The translations under genes and the position numbers were made by a program. The notes under the pieces were generated by a model. It was not told the origin of the DNA. It saw only the letters and a list, made by a program, of their open reading frames with translations, and did not search any database. Source: Acidimicrobiales bacterium (GTDB lineage Bacteria > Actinomycetota > Acidimicrobiia > Acidimicrobiales > Palsa-688). Taken from it: a stretch of DNA of 14,878 nucleotides. Below, piece by piece: positions 1 through 7,005 of this stretch (positions within the stretch are counted from its first letter, which is position 1; each line of letters begins with the position of its first letter). The DNA lies in contig JAFAWZ010000299.1 of the NCBI GenBank assembly GCA_019241495.1, positions 1-14,878 on the forward strand, in the 5' to 3' direction.

Positions 1-1015
1 GGTCGAAATCGGCCCCGGCCGCCACGCGCATGGTCCCGTGGCCGTCCAGGCGGACCCCCGCCCCGATCGGCGGCCGTTTCGGGCCGAGCCGGACGACGTC
101 CTCCCGGCTGTAGAGGACCCGAACCGGCCGGCCGTACCGGTCGGCCAGCCGGCGGGCCACGGCCGGAGCGAGCGAGTCGAGCTTGGCGCCGAACGCCCCG
201 CCGTTGGCCACCGGCGAAGCCGGCTCTCCTCCAGGCTCGCACCAAGACGAGTCGGGTTCGAGATACGCCGGTTCCACCCATGTGGTCTGCAGGGTCAGGT
301 CCCACTCCCCAGGCGGGATCTCAACGGGGTACGCGAGGCGATGGCCGCTGCGCCGGCCTTGGACCTTTCCAGCCGCGGCCCGGGCTTCCGACAGGGTCTC
401 GCCCACCGCCCATCCCCCGCCCCCATCGGGCACCGCCACCAGGCAATGAGCCGGGGCTGTGTCGTCGGCGAATGCACCCCGGCCGAGCACGACCCGGGCG
501 CCCACCTGCTGAGCCACGCCGCCTTCGAGGAGCGCTCGCTGCCGGGCGGCCGCCTCGCTGGCACTTCTTCTGGGGCGGGGCGGCGCCGAGGTGGCGGCGT
601 CGACGATCGACCGCCAACCGGTGCAACGGCAGAGGTGGGCCAGCAGGGACTTCTCGACCTGGACCGCGGTCGCTTCGGCGGGGAGGGTCGCCAGGCGGCA
701 CAGGATGCCGGGCGTGCAGAATCCGCACTGCGAGGCGCCGTGGGCGACGAATGACTCCACCAGACGTTCTCTGGTAGCAGGGTCCAGCCCGTCTACGGTC
801 CGCACGTCGCGTCCCTCGGCACGACGCAAGGGGGTGACGCAGGCCACCCGGGCGGTGCCGTCGATGAGCACCGTGCAGCAGCCGCACTGCCCCTGAGGGC
901 TGCAGCCGTCCTTGACCGCGATGACACCCAGATCCTCTCGGAGAGCCTCCAGGAGGGTCACGTCCCCCCGGGCGACCTCCACCGGCCGACCGTCGAGGGT
1001 GAAGGCGACGGTCAG
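1..1015 (-). CDS. [2Fe-2S]/molybdopterin hydroxylase fusion (xanthine dehydrogenase/aldehyde oxidoreductase family), 3' end outside window
   Basis: The minus-strand frame is open from about position 1180 to the window edge. Counting from a CTG at 1015-1013, residues 1-75 form a plant-type ferredoxin fold with Cys38, Cys44, Cys47 and Cys59. Residues about 80-150 are the helical [2Fe-2S] domain with Cys97, Cys100, Cys129 and Cys131 (GFCTPG, CRCTGW). A Mo-cofactor domain follows without an FAD domain, as in the single-chain aldehyde oxidoreductase Mop. It shows EPAYLEPDSSW, NGGAFGAK (271-278) and GRPVRVLYSREDV. The stretch before GGAFGAK is only about 110 residues, far shorter than the usual hammerhead region, so the Mo domain looks condensed. 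The expected role is hydroxylation of an aldehyde or heterocycle, with electrons passing through the Fe-S clusters; the substrate is unknown. No ATG, GTG or TTG precedes the first strand in frame, so the start is uncertain. The gene follows the ErpA-like stop codon directly. Confidence 0.85.
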   Translation of the reverse strand, partial: MTVAFTLDGRPVEVARGDVTLLEALREDLGVIAVKDGCSPQGQCGCCTVLIDGTARVACVTPLRRAEGRDVRTVDGLDPATRERLVESFVAHGASQCGFCTPGILCRLATLPAEATAVQVEKSLLAHLCRCTGWRSIVDAATSAPPRPRRSASEAAARQRALLEGGVAQQVGARVVLGRGAFADDTAPAHCLVAVPDGGGGWAVGETLSEARAAAGKVQGRRSGHRLAYPVEIPPGEWDLTLQTTWVEPAYLEPDSSWCEPGGEPASPVANGGAFGAKLDSLAPAVARRLADRYGRPVRVLYSREDVVRLGPKRPPIGAGVRLDGHGTMRVAAGADFD

Positions 1016-1016
1016 A

Positions 1017-1361
1017 TCAGCTGAAGGAGTTGCCGCAACCGCAGGTCCGGCTGGCGTTCGGGTTGTTGATGCTGAACCCAGCGCCCTGCAATCCGTCCTT
1101 GAAGTCGAGGGTAGAGCCCTGCAACAGGCTGGCGCTGGTGGGATCGACCACGACCCGCACCGTGCCGAAGCTCGACGTCACGTCGTCGTCGGCCACGTCG
1201 GAATCGAAGAACATCTCGTAGCTGAACCCTGAGCATCCGCCGGGGCGCACCGCGACCCGTAGGGCCAGCTCCGGGTTGCCCTCTTGCTCGAGCAGCTCCG
1301 CGACCTTGACGGCGGCGGTATCAGTGAGAGAGATAGCGGGGGTGATGTCGGTGGTGCTCAC
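1017..1361 (-). CDS. erpA: A-type iron-sulfur cluster carrier (HesB/IscA/ErpA family)
   Basis: This 114-residue protein has the family length and the three cluster-binding cysteines: Cys43 in RPGGCSGFSYEM, and Cys107 and Cys109 in the C-terminal TCGCGNSF. A-type carriers receive Fe-S clusters from the scaffold and pass them to apo-enzymes in the cytoplasm. The GTG start is well supported by AGGAGG at 1368-1373, six bases upstream. The stop codon (1019-1017) sits immediately before the Fe-S/Mo fusion gene, so the carrier and a likely client are probably co-transcribed. The Mrp-type Fe-S ATPase is divergent 115 bp away. A weak -10 match, TAGCAT, lies at 1412-1407 on this strand. The ErpA rather than IscA name is by family likeness only. 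Confidence 0.93.
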   Translation of the reverse strand: MSTTDITPAISLTDTAAVKVAELLEQEGNPELALRVAVRPGGCSGFSYEMFFDSDVADDDVTSSFGTVRVVVDPTSASLLQGSTLDFKDGLQGAGFSINNPNASRTCGCGNSFS

Positions 1362-1367
1362 CGGGAT

Positions 1368-1373
1368 CCTCCT
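1368..1373 (-). promoter_or_regulatory. Ribosome binding site of the ErpA-like gene
   Basis: AGGAGG on the minus strand, six bases before the GTG start at 1361. It fixes a GTG start. Confidence 0.8.
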
Positions 1374-1463
1374 GAAAGACTCGACCTGAAAAAGTCCGGT
1401 TGCCCAATGCTACCGCCGTTCCGTCGCTGATGGGTCCTCAACCGGGGAAGAGACCGGCGCCCG

Positions 1464-1469
1464 TACACT
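1464..1469 (+). promoter_or_regulatory. -10 box of a probable leaderless promoter for mrp
   Basis: TACACT ends seven bases before the GTG start at 1477 and there is no Shine-Dalgarno sequence between them. This places the transcription start at or next to the start codon. No convincing -35 box is visible. Confidence 0.5.
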
Positions 1470-1476
1470 GGGCGCC

Positions 1477-2643
1477 GTGGTCGAAGAAGCCGCGATCAGG
1501 GGTGCCATGCTCGGTGTGATCGACCCCGAGCTGGGCGACAACCTGGTCGACCTCGGCATGTACCAAGGGGCCGATATCGGCATAGGCGGAGAAGTGAGCG
1601 TCAAGATCGCGCTGACCACCGCCGGGTGCCCCTTGAGAGCTCAGATCCAGCGGGATGTCGAGCAGCGGATCGGATCGCTCCCCGGGGTGGCCAAGGTAAA
1701 GGTGCGCACCTCCGAGATGACTGCCGACCAGAAGCAGAGCCTCATGGCCCGCGCCCGGCAGAAGGCCCGGGAGAACCCGGTCGCGACCGACATCCCGGCT
1801 CGCACCAGGGTCCTCGCCGTCTCCTCGGGCAAAGGCGGCGTCGGCAAGTCGTCGGTCACCGTGAACCTGGCCGCCGCCCTCGCCGCTCGCGGCCTTACGG
1901 TGGGCCTCCTCGACGCCGACATCGCCGGGTTCTCGGTGCCCCGGATGCTCGGCATGGAAGGCTCTCTCGCGACCAGCCGGGCCGAGCCGGACCGGCCCCT
2001 CAAGATCCAACCGATGACCAAGACAGTGGGCCGAGGCGCCGTAAAAGTCGTGTCGATGGGCTTTTTGTCTCGCGAGGACGAGGCGATCATGTGGCGTGGC
2101 TTGATCCTGAACCGGGGGGTGCAGCACTTCTTGGAGGATGTAGCCTGGGGTGACCTGGACTACCTGCTGGTCGACATGCCCCCCGGCACCGGCGACGTGC
2201 AGATGGGCCTGGCCCGCATGCTCCCGCGCGCCGAGACGCTCATCGTCACCACCCCGGCTCTGGCGGCCCAGAAAGTCGCGGCCCGGGCGGCTGACATGGC
2301 CCGCAAGGGCTATCTGCGGGTGGCTGGGGTGATCGAGAACATGAGCGGCTTCGTCTGCGATCACGGGCGGCGCTACGACCTGTTCGGCTCTGGGGGAGGT
2401 GAACGCTTGGCGGCCGAGATCGGCGCGCCGCTTCTGGCCACCATCCCGATCGAGCCGGAGGTGTCGGCCGGCGGCGACGCAGGCACGCCGGCGGCCATGG
2501 CAGGGGGTGAAGCGGCCAAAGCGTTCGAGCAGCTGGCCGACGCGGTTCTCGACGTGGCCCCACTGGTGGAGATGCGCGACTGCACGGCCCGGGTGCTCGA
2601 CGCGGTCCGCCACCAGCTCGGCGAGGCGCCCGACCCGTCCTGA
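1477..2643 (+). CDS. mrp: Mrp/ApbC family Fe-S cluster carrier ATPase with N-terminal MIP18 (DUF59) domain
   Basis: Residues 1-80 match the MIP18/DUF59 fold (VIDPELGDNLVDLGM, TTAGCPLR). A P-loop NTPase follows, with deviant Walker A GKGGVGKSS at 118-126, the DADIAGFSVPRMLG switch at 146-159 and VDMPPGTGD at 232-240. The 388-residue length and domain order are normal for cytoplasmic Mrp/NBP35 proteins, which bind and transfer Fe-S clusters as dimers. The usual CxxC for a bridging cluster is incomplete: after ENMSGFV there is Cys294-Asp-His-Gly, so the second Cys is missing. The GTG start is set by the -10 box seven bases upstream. It is divergent from the ErpA-like carrier and followed 34 nt later by the trypsin-fold gene on the same strand. 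Confidence 0.93.
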   Translation: MVEEAAIRGAMLGVIDPELGDNLVDLGMYQGADIGIGGEVSVKIALTTAGCPLRAQIQRDVEQRIGSLPGVAKVKVRTSEMTADQKQSLMARARQKARENPVATDIPARTRVLAVSSGKGGVGKSSVTVNLAAALAARGLTVGLLDADIAGFSVPRMLGMEGSLATSRAEPDRPLKIQPMTKTVGRGAVKVVSMGFLSREDEAIMWRGLILNRGVQHFLEDVAWGDLDYLLVDMPPGTGDVQMGLARMLPRAETLIVTTPALAAQKVAARAADMARKGYLRVAGVIENMSGFVCDHGRRYDLFGSGGGERLAAEIGAPLLATIPIEPEVSAGGDAGTPAAMAGGEAAKAFEQLADAVLDVAPLVEMRDCTARVLDAVRHQLGEAPDPS

Positions 2644-2663
2644 GTCTCGAGGGAGGGCGGGGG

Positions 2664-2669
2664 TACCCT
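2664..2669 (+). promoter_or_regulatory. -10 box of a probable leaderless promoter for the trypsin-fold gene
   Basis: TACCCT lies eight bases before ATG 2678, in the 34-nt gap after mrp. Read-through from mrp is also possible. Confidence 0.45.
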
Positions 2670-2677
2670 GGGAGCGA

Positions 2678-3667
2678 ATGACCCAGACCACCGGCGGCCC
2701 GACCGACCACTCCACTCGGGCCGCTCTCGACTCACTGGGGGGCAGCACCCGTCCCACTCCGTCACCGCTGCCCACCACCCGGAGGGGGATGCTCCGCTAC
2801 CGGGTGCTGCCTAGGAGCGTGCTGGGGATCTCGATGCTTGTGTTGGCGTTCGCCATCGGAGCGGGGTTCTCCGGCGTGGTCCTCTACTCCTACTACCAGT
2901 ACAAACAGAACCAGGCTGACACCAAGATCAACGCTCTGGTCAACGGGTACAAGAGCCAGTTCGCCAAGGCCCAGGCCGACTTGAACGCGGCGGTGGCCGG
3001 GGCCAAGACGAACATCTCTGACCAGGTGAAGGCGGCCCAGCAACTGCAAGCCGGGCCGGCCCAGCTCGCCACCCTCGTCAAGCAGATGGCCCCGTCGGTG
3101 TTCTTCGTGCACACCCAGGACGCCAACGGGCAGCCGTCGGTCGGCGCCGCCTTCGTGGTCTCCTCCAACGGGTCCGACTCGCTTCTGATCACCTCGTATA
3201 CCACCGTGGCGGCCGCCACCCGCTCCCCCGGCCCGAACGTCTACGTGCGCCAGGGCAACACCGACACCCAGGTCACGGTCCGGTCGTGGGACCCGCCCTA
3301 CGACCTGGCCCTGCTCATCCTCCCCAAGGGGGGCCTGCCCGCCCTGACTGCCGCTCCCACCAACCCGGCCCCCCAGCCGGGAGACCGGCTCTTCGCGGTA
3401 TCGGGGCTGGGCAGCGCGGGTGCCTCCCTGGCCCAAGGAACTGTCGTGGACGTCTCAGGCAATGGGCTGGCCCTCGACGACGCCGTAAGCCCTGCGTTCC
3501 AGGGCGGCCCGGTGGTCAACCAGGCCGGTCAGGTCGTCGGAGTGGCGTCGCGCAGCTATGCCCCCCTCGGCTTCCCCAACGACGGGATCTGGTACTCACC
3601 CTACGTGCAAGCGGCCTGCAACAAGGTGCTGACCTGCCCCGGGGGAACGCTCGTCGGGAGCCATTAG
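2678..3667 (+). CDS. Membrane-anchored trypsin-like (HtrA/S1C-fold) protein lacking catalytic His and Ser
   Basis: The 329-residue protein has a Pro/Thr-rich cytoplasmic N-terminus, one membrane helix at about 48-71 (VLGISMLVLAFAIGAGFSGV), an Ala/Gln-rich helical stalk at 75-125, and a chymotrypsin-fold domain at 130-315 outside the cell. The fold is clear from APSVFFVHT, VGAAFVVSS, DPPYDLALLIL and FQGGPVVNQAGQVVGVAS. The Asp of the triad is present (Asp209). The His position reads TSYTTV (Thr175) instead of TNxHVV, and the nucleophile position reads AFQGGP (Gln275) instead of GNSGGP. It should therefore be proteolytically inactive, perhaps a binding or sensing domain. Cys314 and Cys320 could pair. 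There is no PDZ domain. ATG 2678 is chosen because an upstream extension would run into mrp and carries no homology. The function is unknown. Confidence 0.85.
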   Translation: MTQTTGGPTDHSTRAALDSLGGSTRPTPSPLPTTRRGMLRYRVLPRSVLGISMLVLAFAIGAGFSGVVLYSYYQYKQNQADTKINALVNGYKSQFAKAQADLNAAVAGAKTNISDQVKAAQQLQAGPAQLATLVKQMAPSVFFVHTQDANGQPSVGAAFVVSSNGSDSLLITSYTTVAAATRSPGPNVYVRQGNTDTQVTVRSWDPPYDLALLILPKGGLPALTAAPTNPAPQPGDRLFAVSGLGSAGASLAQGTVVDVSGNGLALDDAVSPAFQGGPVVNQAGQVVGVASRSYAPLGFPNDGIWYSPYVQAACNKVLTCPGGTLVGSH

Positions 3668-3708
3668 ATCGGTCCGCGTAGGTCGCATGTCGCGGTAGCC
3701 TTCGACCA

Positions 3709-3714
3709 GGGAGG
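3709..3714 (+). promoter_or_regulatory. Ribosome binding site of the small membrane protein
   Basis: GGGAGG, four bases before ATG 3719 and ten before an in-frame GTG at 3725; either start is possible. Confidence 0.5.
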
Positions 3715-3718
3715 GCGT

Positions 3719-4090
3719 ATGGGTGTGGCAGAGATAATCGGCTTTGCAGTGTGTTGGCTGGTAGTAGCGACACTCATGCTGTGGGGCGTGTTCACCGAGC
3801 ACAAGCGCGGGGGCAGCGTTCCCGACTCCGATGAATGGCACCCGAGCCGCCTGACCCGAGTGGCCCATACCGACTGGATCGTGGTGGAGACCACGGAGGG
3901 CAACACTCCGGAGGTGGCCGAGCAGGCCCGGCTCATAGCCGCCGCGCTCCTCGCCTCGCGGGGCATCGACATCGAATCGGTTCCCCCGGCCGACATCCGC
4001 ACCGAGGTGACCAGCACGGGCGACGGGGTCAGCACGACGCGGGTGCTGGTACGGGCCGGGGCCATGCACGCCAGCCGGCGCCACCACTGA
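3719..4090 (+). CDS. Uncharacterised single-pass membrane protein
   Basis: This 123-residue protein is not recognised. It has one N-terminal membrane helix (residues about 4-22, AEIIGFAVCWLVVATLMLW), then a basic HKRGG stretch and a soluble domain of about 90 residues with a strand-helix-strand look (TDWIVVETTEG, EVAEQARLIAAALLASRGI, TSTGDGVSTTRVLVRAG). A purine-rich GGGAGG precedes the start. It follows the trypsin-fold gene by 51 nt on the same strand. It converges on the PBP gene with only eight bases between the two stop codons. Coding character is good: in-frame GC-rich third positions and a clean membrane-helix-plus-domain layout. No function is proposed. Confidence 0.75.
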   Translation: MGVAEIIGFAVCWLVVATLMLWGVFTEHKRGGSVPDSDEWHPSRLTRVAHTDWIVVETTEGNTPEVAEQARLIAAALLASRGIDIESVPPADIRTEVTSTGDGVSTTRVLVRAGAMHASRRHH

Positions 4091-4098
4091 TCTGTGAG

Positions 4099-6420
4099 CT
4101 AGCCCGGGCCGGTCGTGGAGGTGGTCGACGACGGCAAGGTCGTGGTGGTCGGCGGGGGAGCCGTGATGGTCGGCGGGGGAGCCGTGATGGGCGGCGGAGC
4201 TATCGGCGGGGCAGGCGGGATGGAATAAGGCCCTCCGATCGGCGTCGGCTCGACATAGCCGGGGGGGCCGGGTTGGAGGGGCGGAACCGTGGTGGTGGCG
4301 TGAGCGGCCTGTTGTAGGGCGGCCGCCACCTGGGGAGGCACGATCGGGGCGGGCTCGGTGAAGGGCGTGGCCGCCACGTTGGCCAAGGCGGCGGACATGA
4401 ACTCCTTCCACGTGATGGCAGGCCAGGTGCCTCCGTACACCTGAGTAACCGTGGCGGAGCCGCCACCGAGGTAGTGGCCCGTCACCGATCCGAGGGACTT
4501 GGCGTCGCTGTCGACACGGCCCATCCACACCGCCGTCGACAGCGTCGGGGTGTAGCCCACGAACCAGGCGTCTGTGGTGTTGGTCGTGGTGCCCGTCTTG
4601 CCGGCGGCCGGCCGGCCCAGCTGGGCGGCCGTGCCGGTGCCGTAATTGATGACGTCTTGGAGGGTGCTGGTCACGTTGTCGGCCACGTTGGCGGACAACA
4701 CGGACTGGGTCTTGGGCAGCGGGTTGATGTTGTTCAGGAGCACCTTCCCTTGGGCGCTCACCACCTCAAGCACCGGCGTCGGCTCGGCCCGCTGGCCGTG
4801 ATCGGCGAACACCCCGTAAGCGGAGGCCATGTCGAGAGGTGACACCCCGAGCTCACCCAGGGCGTAGCTCTGGCAGTAGTAGAAGGGCGGCGTCGAGTAG
4901 TAAGCGGTCTCGACGCCGAGCTTGCGAGCCGTGTCGGCCACGTTCGGGCAGCCCACCTGGGCCGCCACCTGGGCGTAGACCGTGTTGGTCGATTGGGCCG
5001 TGGCCTCGGCCAGCGTCTCGGAGCCGGCCCCACCGAGATCCCCCTCGTCGTTGTGGATCTGGCAGGTGCTGGGATCCTGGTCGCGGGCCGCCACGCATCC
5101 CGGTATCTGGTACACGTACGGCGACTGGTAGACCGTCGAAGGGGGAATGCCTTGTGAGTAGGCGGTCGCCAGCGTGAACGGCTTCCACGATGAGCCGGGC
5201 TGGCGGCCCCCACCGCCGCCCCCGATCATCCCGTCGTTCCAGCAAGTGGCGCCCACCGCTACCTTGGCCGTAGGACCGGGTTGAGAGGGACAGCCCCCGA
5301 GCGCCAGGTTCACCTGCTGGCCCGGCCCGCTACCGCCGTAGCCGCGCCCTCCGACGAGAGCGATGACAAAGCCGGTCTGGGGCTCGACCGCGGCCAGCGC
5401 CATGTCCGTGGGGTAAGAGGAGCCGTTGAGGGTGGCGTTGACCGCGGCGTAGGCGTCGTTCTGAACGGTCGGATCCAAGGTGGTCTGGACACGGAGGCCG
5501 CCGCCGTAGACCTCCGACGCCGGATAGCGCTGGAGCAACCACTGGGTGACGTAGTCGACGAAGTCGGGGAACTGGGTCGGCGCGACCTGCTGTGGATAGA
5601 TGACGGTGGCGTTGGGCGGGGCACCCGGCGTGCCGGCCAGGACGAGCTTCTCGGCCAAGGCCGCCTGGTATTGGGCGGTGGTGAGGTAGCCGTACTGGAG
5701 CATCTTCGCCAACACGATCTGGCGGGCGTTCTCGGCCGCACCCAGGTGCTCAAGTGGGGCGCGCGAGCTCGGCGCGGGGATCAGGCCAGCCAGCGTGGCG
5801 GCCTGGGAGGCGTTGAGCTGGCTCACCGGGAGATGGAAGTAGGTCTGGGCCGCGGCTCCCACCCCGTAGTTGCCATCGCCCAGGTAGATGGTCGTCAAAT
5901 AGCGGTAGAGGATCTCGTCCTTGCTCGCTTCCCGGGCGAGCTGGCTGGCCAGGATGGCCTCTTTGACCTTGCGGACGAGGGTGCGCTGGGCGTTGGTGTA
6001 GGCGAGCTTGACGTACTGCTGAGTGATGGTCGAGCCGCCCTGCACCGGTGCCCGGTTGCGGATATCGGAGTAGAGCGCCCGCAACGTGCCGCGGAGGTCG
6101 ATGCCGCTCTCGTGGTAGTAGTTGTGGTCCTCGTCGGAGATGACCGCCTCCTTCAGGACCTGGGGAACGTCCGACTCGGTCACCGGGATGTTCCGGTCGA
6201 ACTGCTGGAGGGAGGCGATCTGGTGGCCGTTACGGTCGTAGATGGTGGTCGGGAGGATCGTCGGGTTCGGCTTGGGCAGCGGGATGGTGGCCGGCAAGGG
6301 GAGGAATATCAGACCGGCCAGCACGGTGGCACCGAACGTGACGGGCGCACCGACCAAGGTGACCACCGCGAGCACCGCGGAGCCGAACAACTTCTTCAGG
6401 ATCCGCCAGAGAAGACTCAT
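4099..6420 (-). CDS. Class A (bifunctional) penicillin-binding protein
   Basis: The 773-residue protein polymerises lipid II and cross-links peptidoglycan outside the membrane. It has an N-terminal membrane helix at about 13-42. A GT51 transglycosylase domain follows at about 60-260, with catalytic Glu97 in SDEDHNYYHESG, QGGSTITQQ at 127-135 and RKVKEAILASQL. The transpeptidase domain at about 300-680 has SxxK (Ser410 to Lys413 in PGSSWKPF), SxN (Ser477-Thr-Asn) and KTG (608-610). A Pro/Thr-rich tail occupies 685-773, partly built from tandem DNA repeats; no PASTA domain is visible. An in-frame TGA 27 bases upstream limits the start to ATG 6420, which has no clear ribosome binding site. A Rieske gene lies 70 nt upstream and whiB beyond it. 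The neighbourhood resembles mycobacterial ponA2, which does carry PASTA. Confidence 0.96.
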   Translation of the reverse strand: MSLLWRILKKLFGSAVLAVVTLVGAPVTFGATVLAGLIFLPLPATIPLPKPNPTILPTTIYDRNGHQIASLQQFDRNIPVTESDVPQVLKEAVISDEDHNYYHESGIDLRGTLRALYSDIRNRAPVQGGSTITQQYVKLAYTNAQRTLVRKVKEAILASQLAREASKDEILYRYLTTIYLGDGNYGVGAAAQTYFHLPVSQLNASQAATLAGLIPAPSSRAPLEHLGAAENARQIVLAKMLQYGYLTTAQYQAALAEKLVLAGTPGAPPNATVIYPQQVAPTQFPDFVDYVTQWLLQRYPASEVYGGGLRVQTTLDPTVQNDAYAAVNATLNGSSYPTDMALAAVEPQTGFVIALVGGRGYGGSGPGQQVNLALGGCPSQPGPTAKVAVGATCWNDGMIGGGGGGRQPGSSWKPFTLATAYSQGIPPSTVYQSPYVYQIPGCVAARDQDPSTCQIHNDEGDLGGAGSETLAEATAQSTNTVYAQVAAQVGCPNVADTARKLGVETAYYSTPPFYYCQSYALGELGVSPLDMASAYGVFADHGQRAEPTPVLEVVSAQGKVLLNNINPLPKTQSVLSANVADNVTSTLQDVINYGTGTAAQLGRPAAGKTGTTTNTTDAWFVGYTPTLSTAVWMGRVDSDAKSLGSVTGHYLGGGSATVTQVYGGTWPAITWKEFMSAALANVAATPFTEPAPIVPPQVAAALQQAAHATTTVPPLQPGPPGYVEPTPIGGPYSIPPAPPIAPPPITAPPPTITAPPPTTTTLPSSTTSTTGPG
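4147..4188 (-). repeat. Two identical 21-bp tandem repeats in the PBP tail
   Basis: The 21-bp unit at 4147-4167 is repeated exactly at 4168-4188, with a degenerate third copy from 4189. It encodes repeated APPPTIT-type heptads in the C-terminal Pro/Thr tail of the PBP. Confidence 0.85.
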
Positions 6421-6490
6421 CGCTGGCCATAGCTTCGCGCGGCCTCACCCGGGGGCTTGGGGCAGGCCGGCGAGGCGGGGACCTTTTGAC

Positions 6491-6805
6491 CTAGTCCTCG
6501 ATATCCACCATGATGTCGTCGCCGACCACCCGCACCTCGTAGGTGCGCAGGCCGGGCCGGCGGCCGAAGACGGTGAGGTGCTCCCCGGAACGCAGGTCGT
6601 AGCGCCAACCGTGCCACGGGCAGGTCACACAGCCGTCCTTCACCGTCCCATCGTCGATGGGGTTGCCGACGTGCAAGCAGGTGTTCTGCACGGCTCTCAC
6701 CGTCCCGTCCACGTCGAATAGGGCCAAATAGTGACCTCTCACCCGCACGGGCCAACCTCGCCCAATCGGGATGTCCCGGCGCTTGCAGACGGTGACCCAA
6801 CTCAC
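6491..6805 (-). CDS. Rieske [2Fe-2S] ferredoxin (NirD-like small subunit type)
   Basis: The 104-residue cytoplasmic protein has both Rieske cluster boxes, CLHVGN (Cys-x-His) and CPWHGW (Cys-x-x-His), in the normal order, and is a complete stand-alone domain. Such proteins carry electrons for oxygenases or reductases; no partner oxygenase is visible in the window. The GTG start at 6805-6803 overlaps the stop of a short upstream open frame as GTGA, and it has no ribosome binding site of its own. It probably lies in a minus-strand unit with the PBP (70 nt downstream). The Rieske gene is not part of the known WhiB4/PonA2 neighbourhood in mycobacteria, so its presence between whiB and the PBP is a local feature. 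Confidence 0.9.
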   Translation of the reverse strand: MSWVTVCKRRDIPIGRGWPVRVRGHYLALFDVDGTVRAVQNTCLHVGNPIDDGTVKDGCVTCPWHGWRYDLRSGEHLTVFGRRPGLRTYEVRVVGDDIMVDIED

Positions 6806-6990
6806 TTTCGACGGTTAGGCTCACGCGGGGGCGGCGTGCCGCCGGTCTGCCGGGCCCTGCTTCCGCATCGAGGGCAGGTTACTGCGGCAATCAGCTCCGA
6901 CCGCAGATCATGGTGCGTGGGTAAAATTAGGGCCCGCTTCCGAACGGTTTGGGGCGGCCAACCCAAATTTGCCCTTGGTATAGACGTCAT
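6802..6990 (-). CDS. Possible short ORF with one CPRCG motif, upstream of the Rieske gene
   Basis: A 62-codon frame ends with TCPRCGSRARQTGG and a basic tail, and its TGA overlaps the GTG start of the Rieske gene (GTGA). This arrangement is typical of translational coupling, and the Rieske gene lacks its own ribosome binding site. Against it: only one Cys pair, so no complete zinc ribbon; no good ribosome binding site; and the N-terminal half looks non-coding. The true start could lie inside the frame. It may be chance. Confidence 0.25.
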   Translation of the reverse strand: MTSIPRANLGWPPQTVRKRALILPTHHDLRSELIAAVTCPRCGSRARQTGGTPPPREPNRRK

Positions 6991-6992
6991 TT

Positions 6993-7005
6993 CGGCCTTC
7001 GGCCG
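6993..7005. repeat. Short GC hairpin downstream of whiB
   Basis: CGGCC and GGCCG with a three-base loop form a small stem-loop about 25 bp after the whiB stop. There is no T-run, so it is at best a weak terminator. Confidence 0.3.

Noticed and set aside
38..754. Long plus-strand open frames opposite the Mo hydroxylase
   Set aside because: They are the antisense of a frame that encodes all eight Fe-S cysteines and the Mo domain motifs; their products are Arg/Pro/Gly-rich with no domain.
1438..2778. A 446-codon minus-strand frame across mrp
   Set aside because: Antisense to a gene with clear Walker and DUF59 motifs; a common effect of high GC third positions.
5281..6432. A 383-codon plus-strand frame opposite the PBP
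   Set aside because: The minus frame has all GT51 and transpeptidase motifs; the plus product shows no family features.
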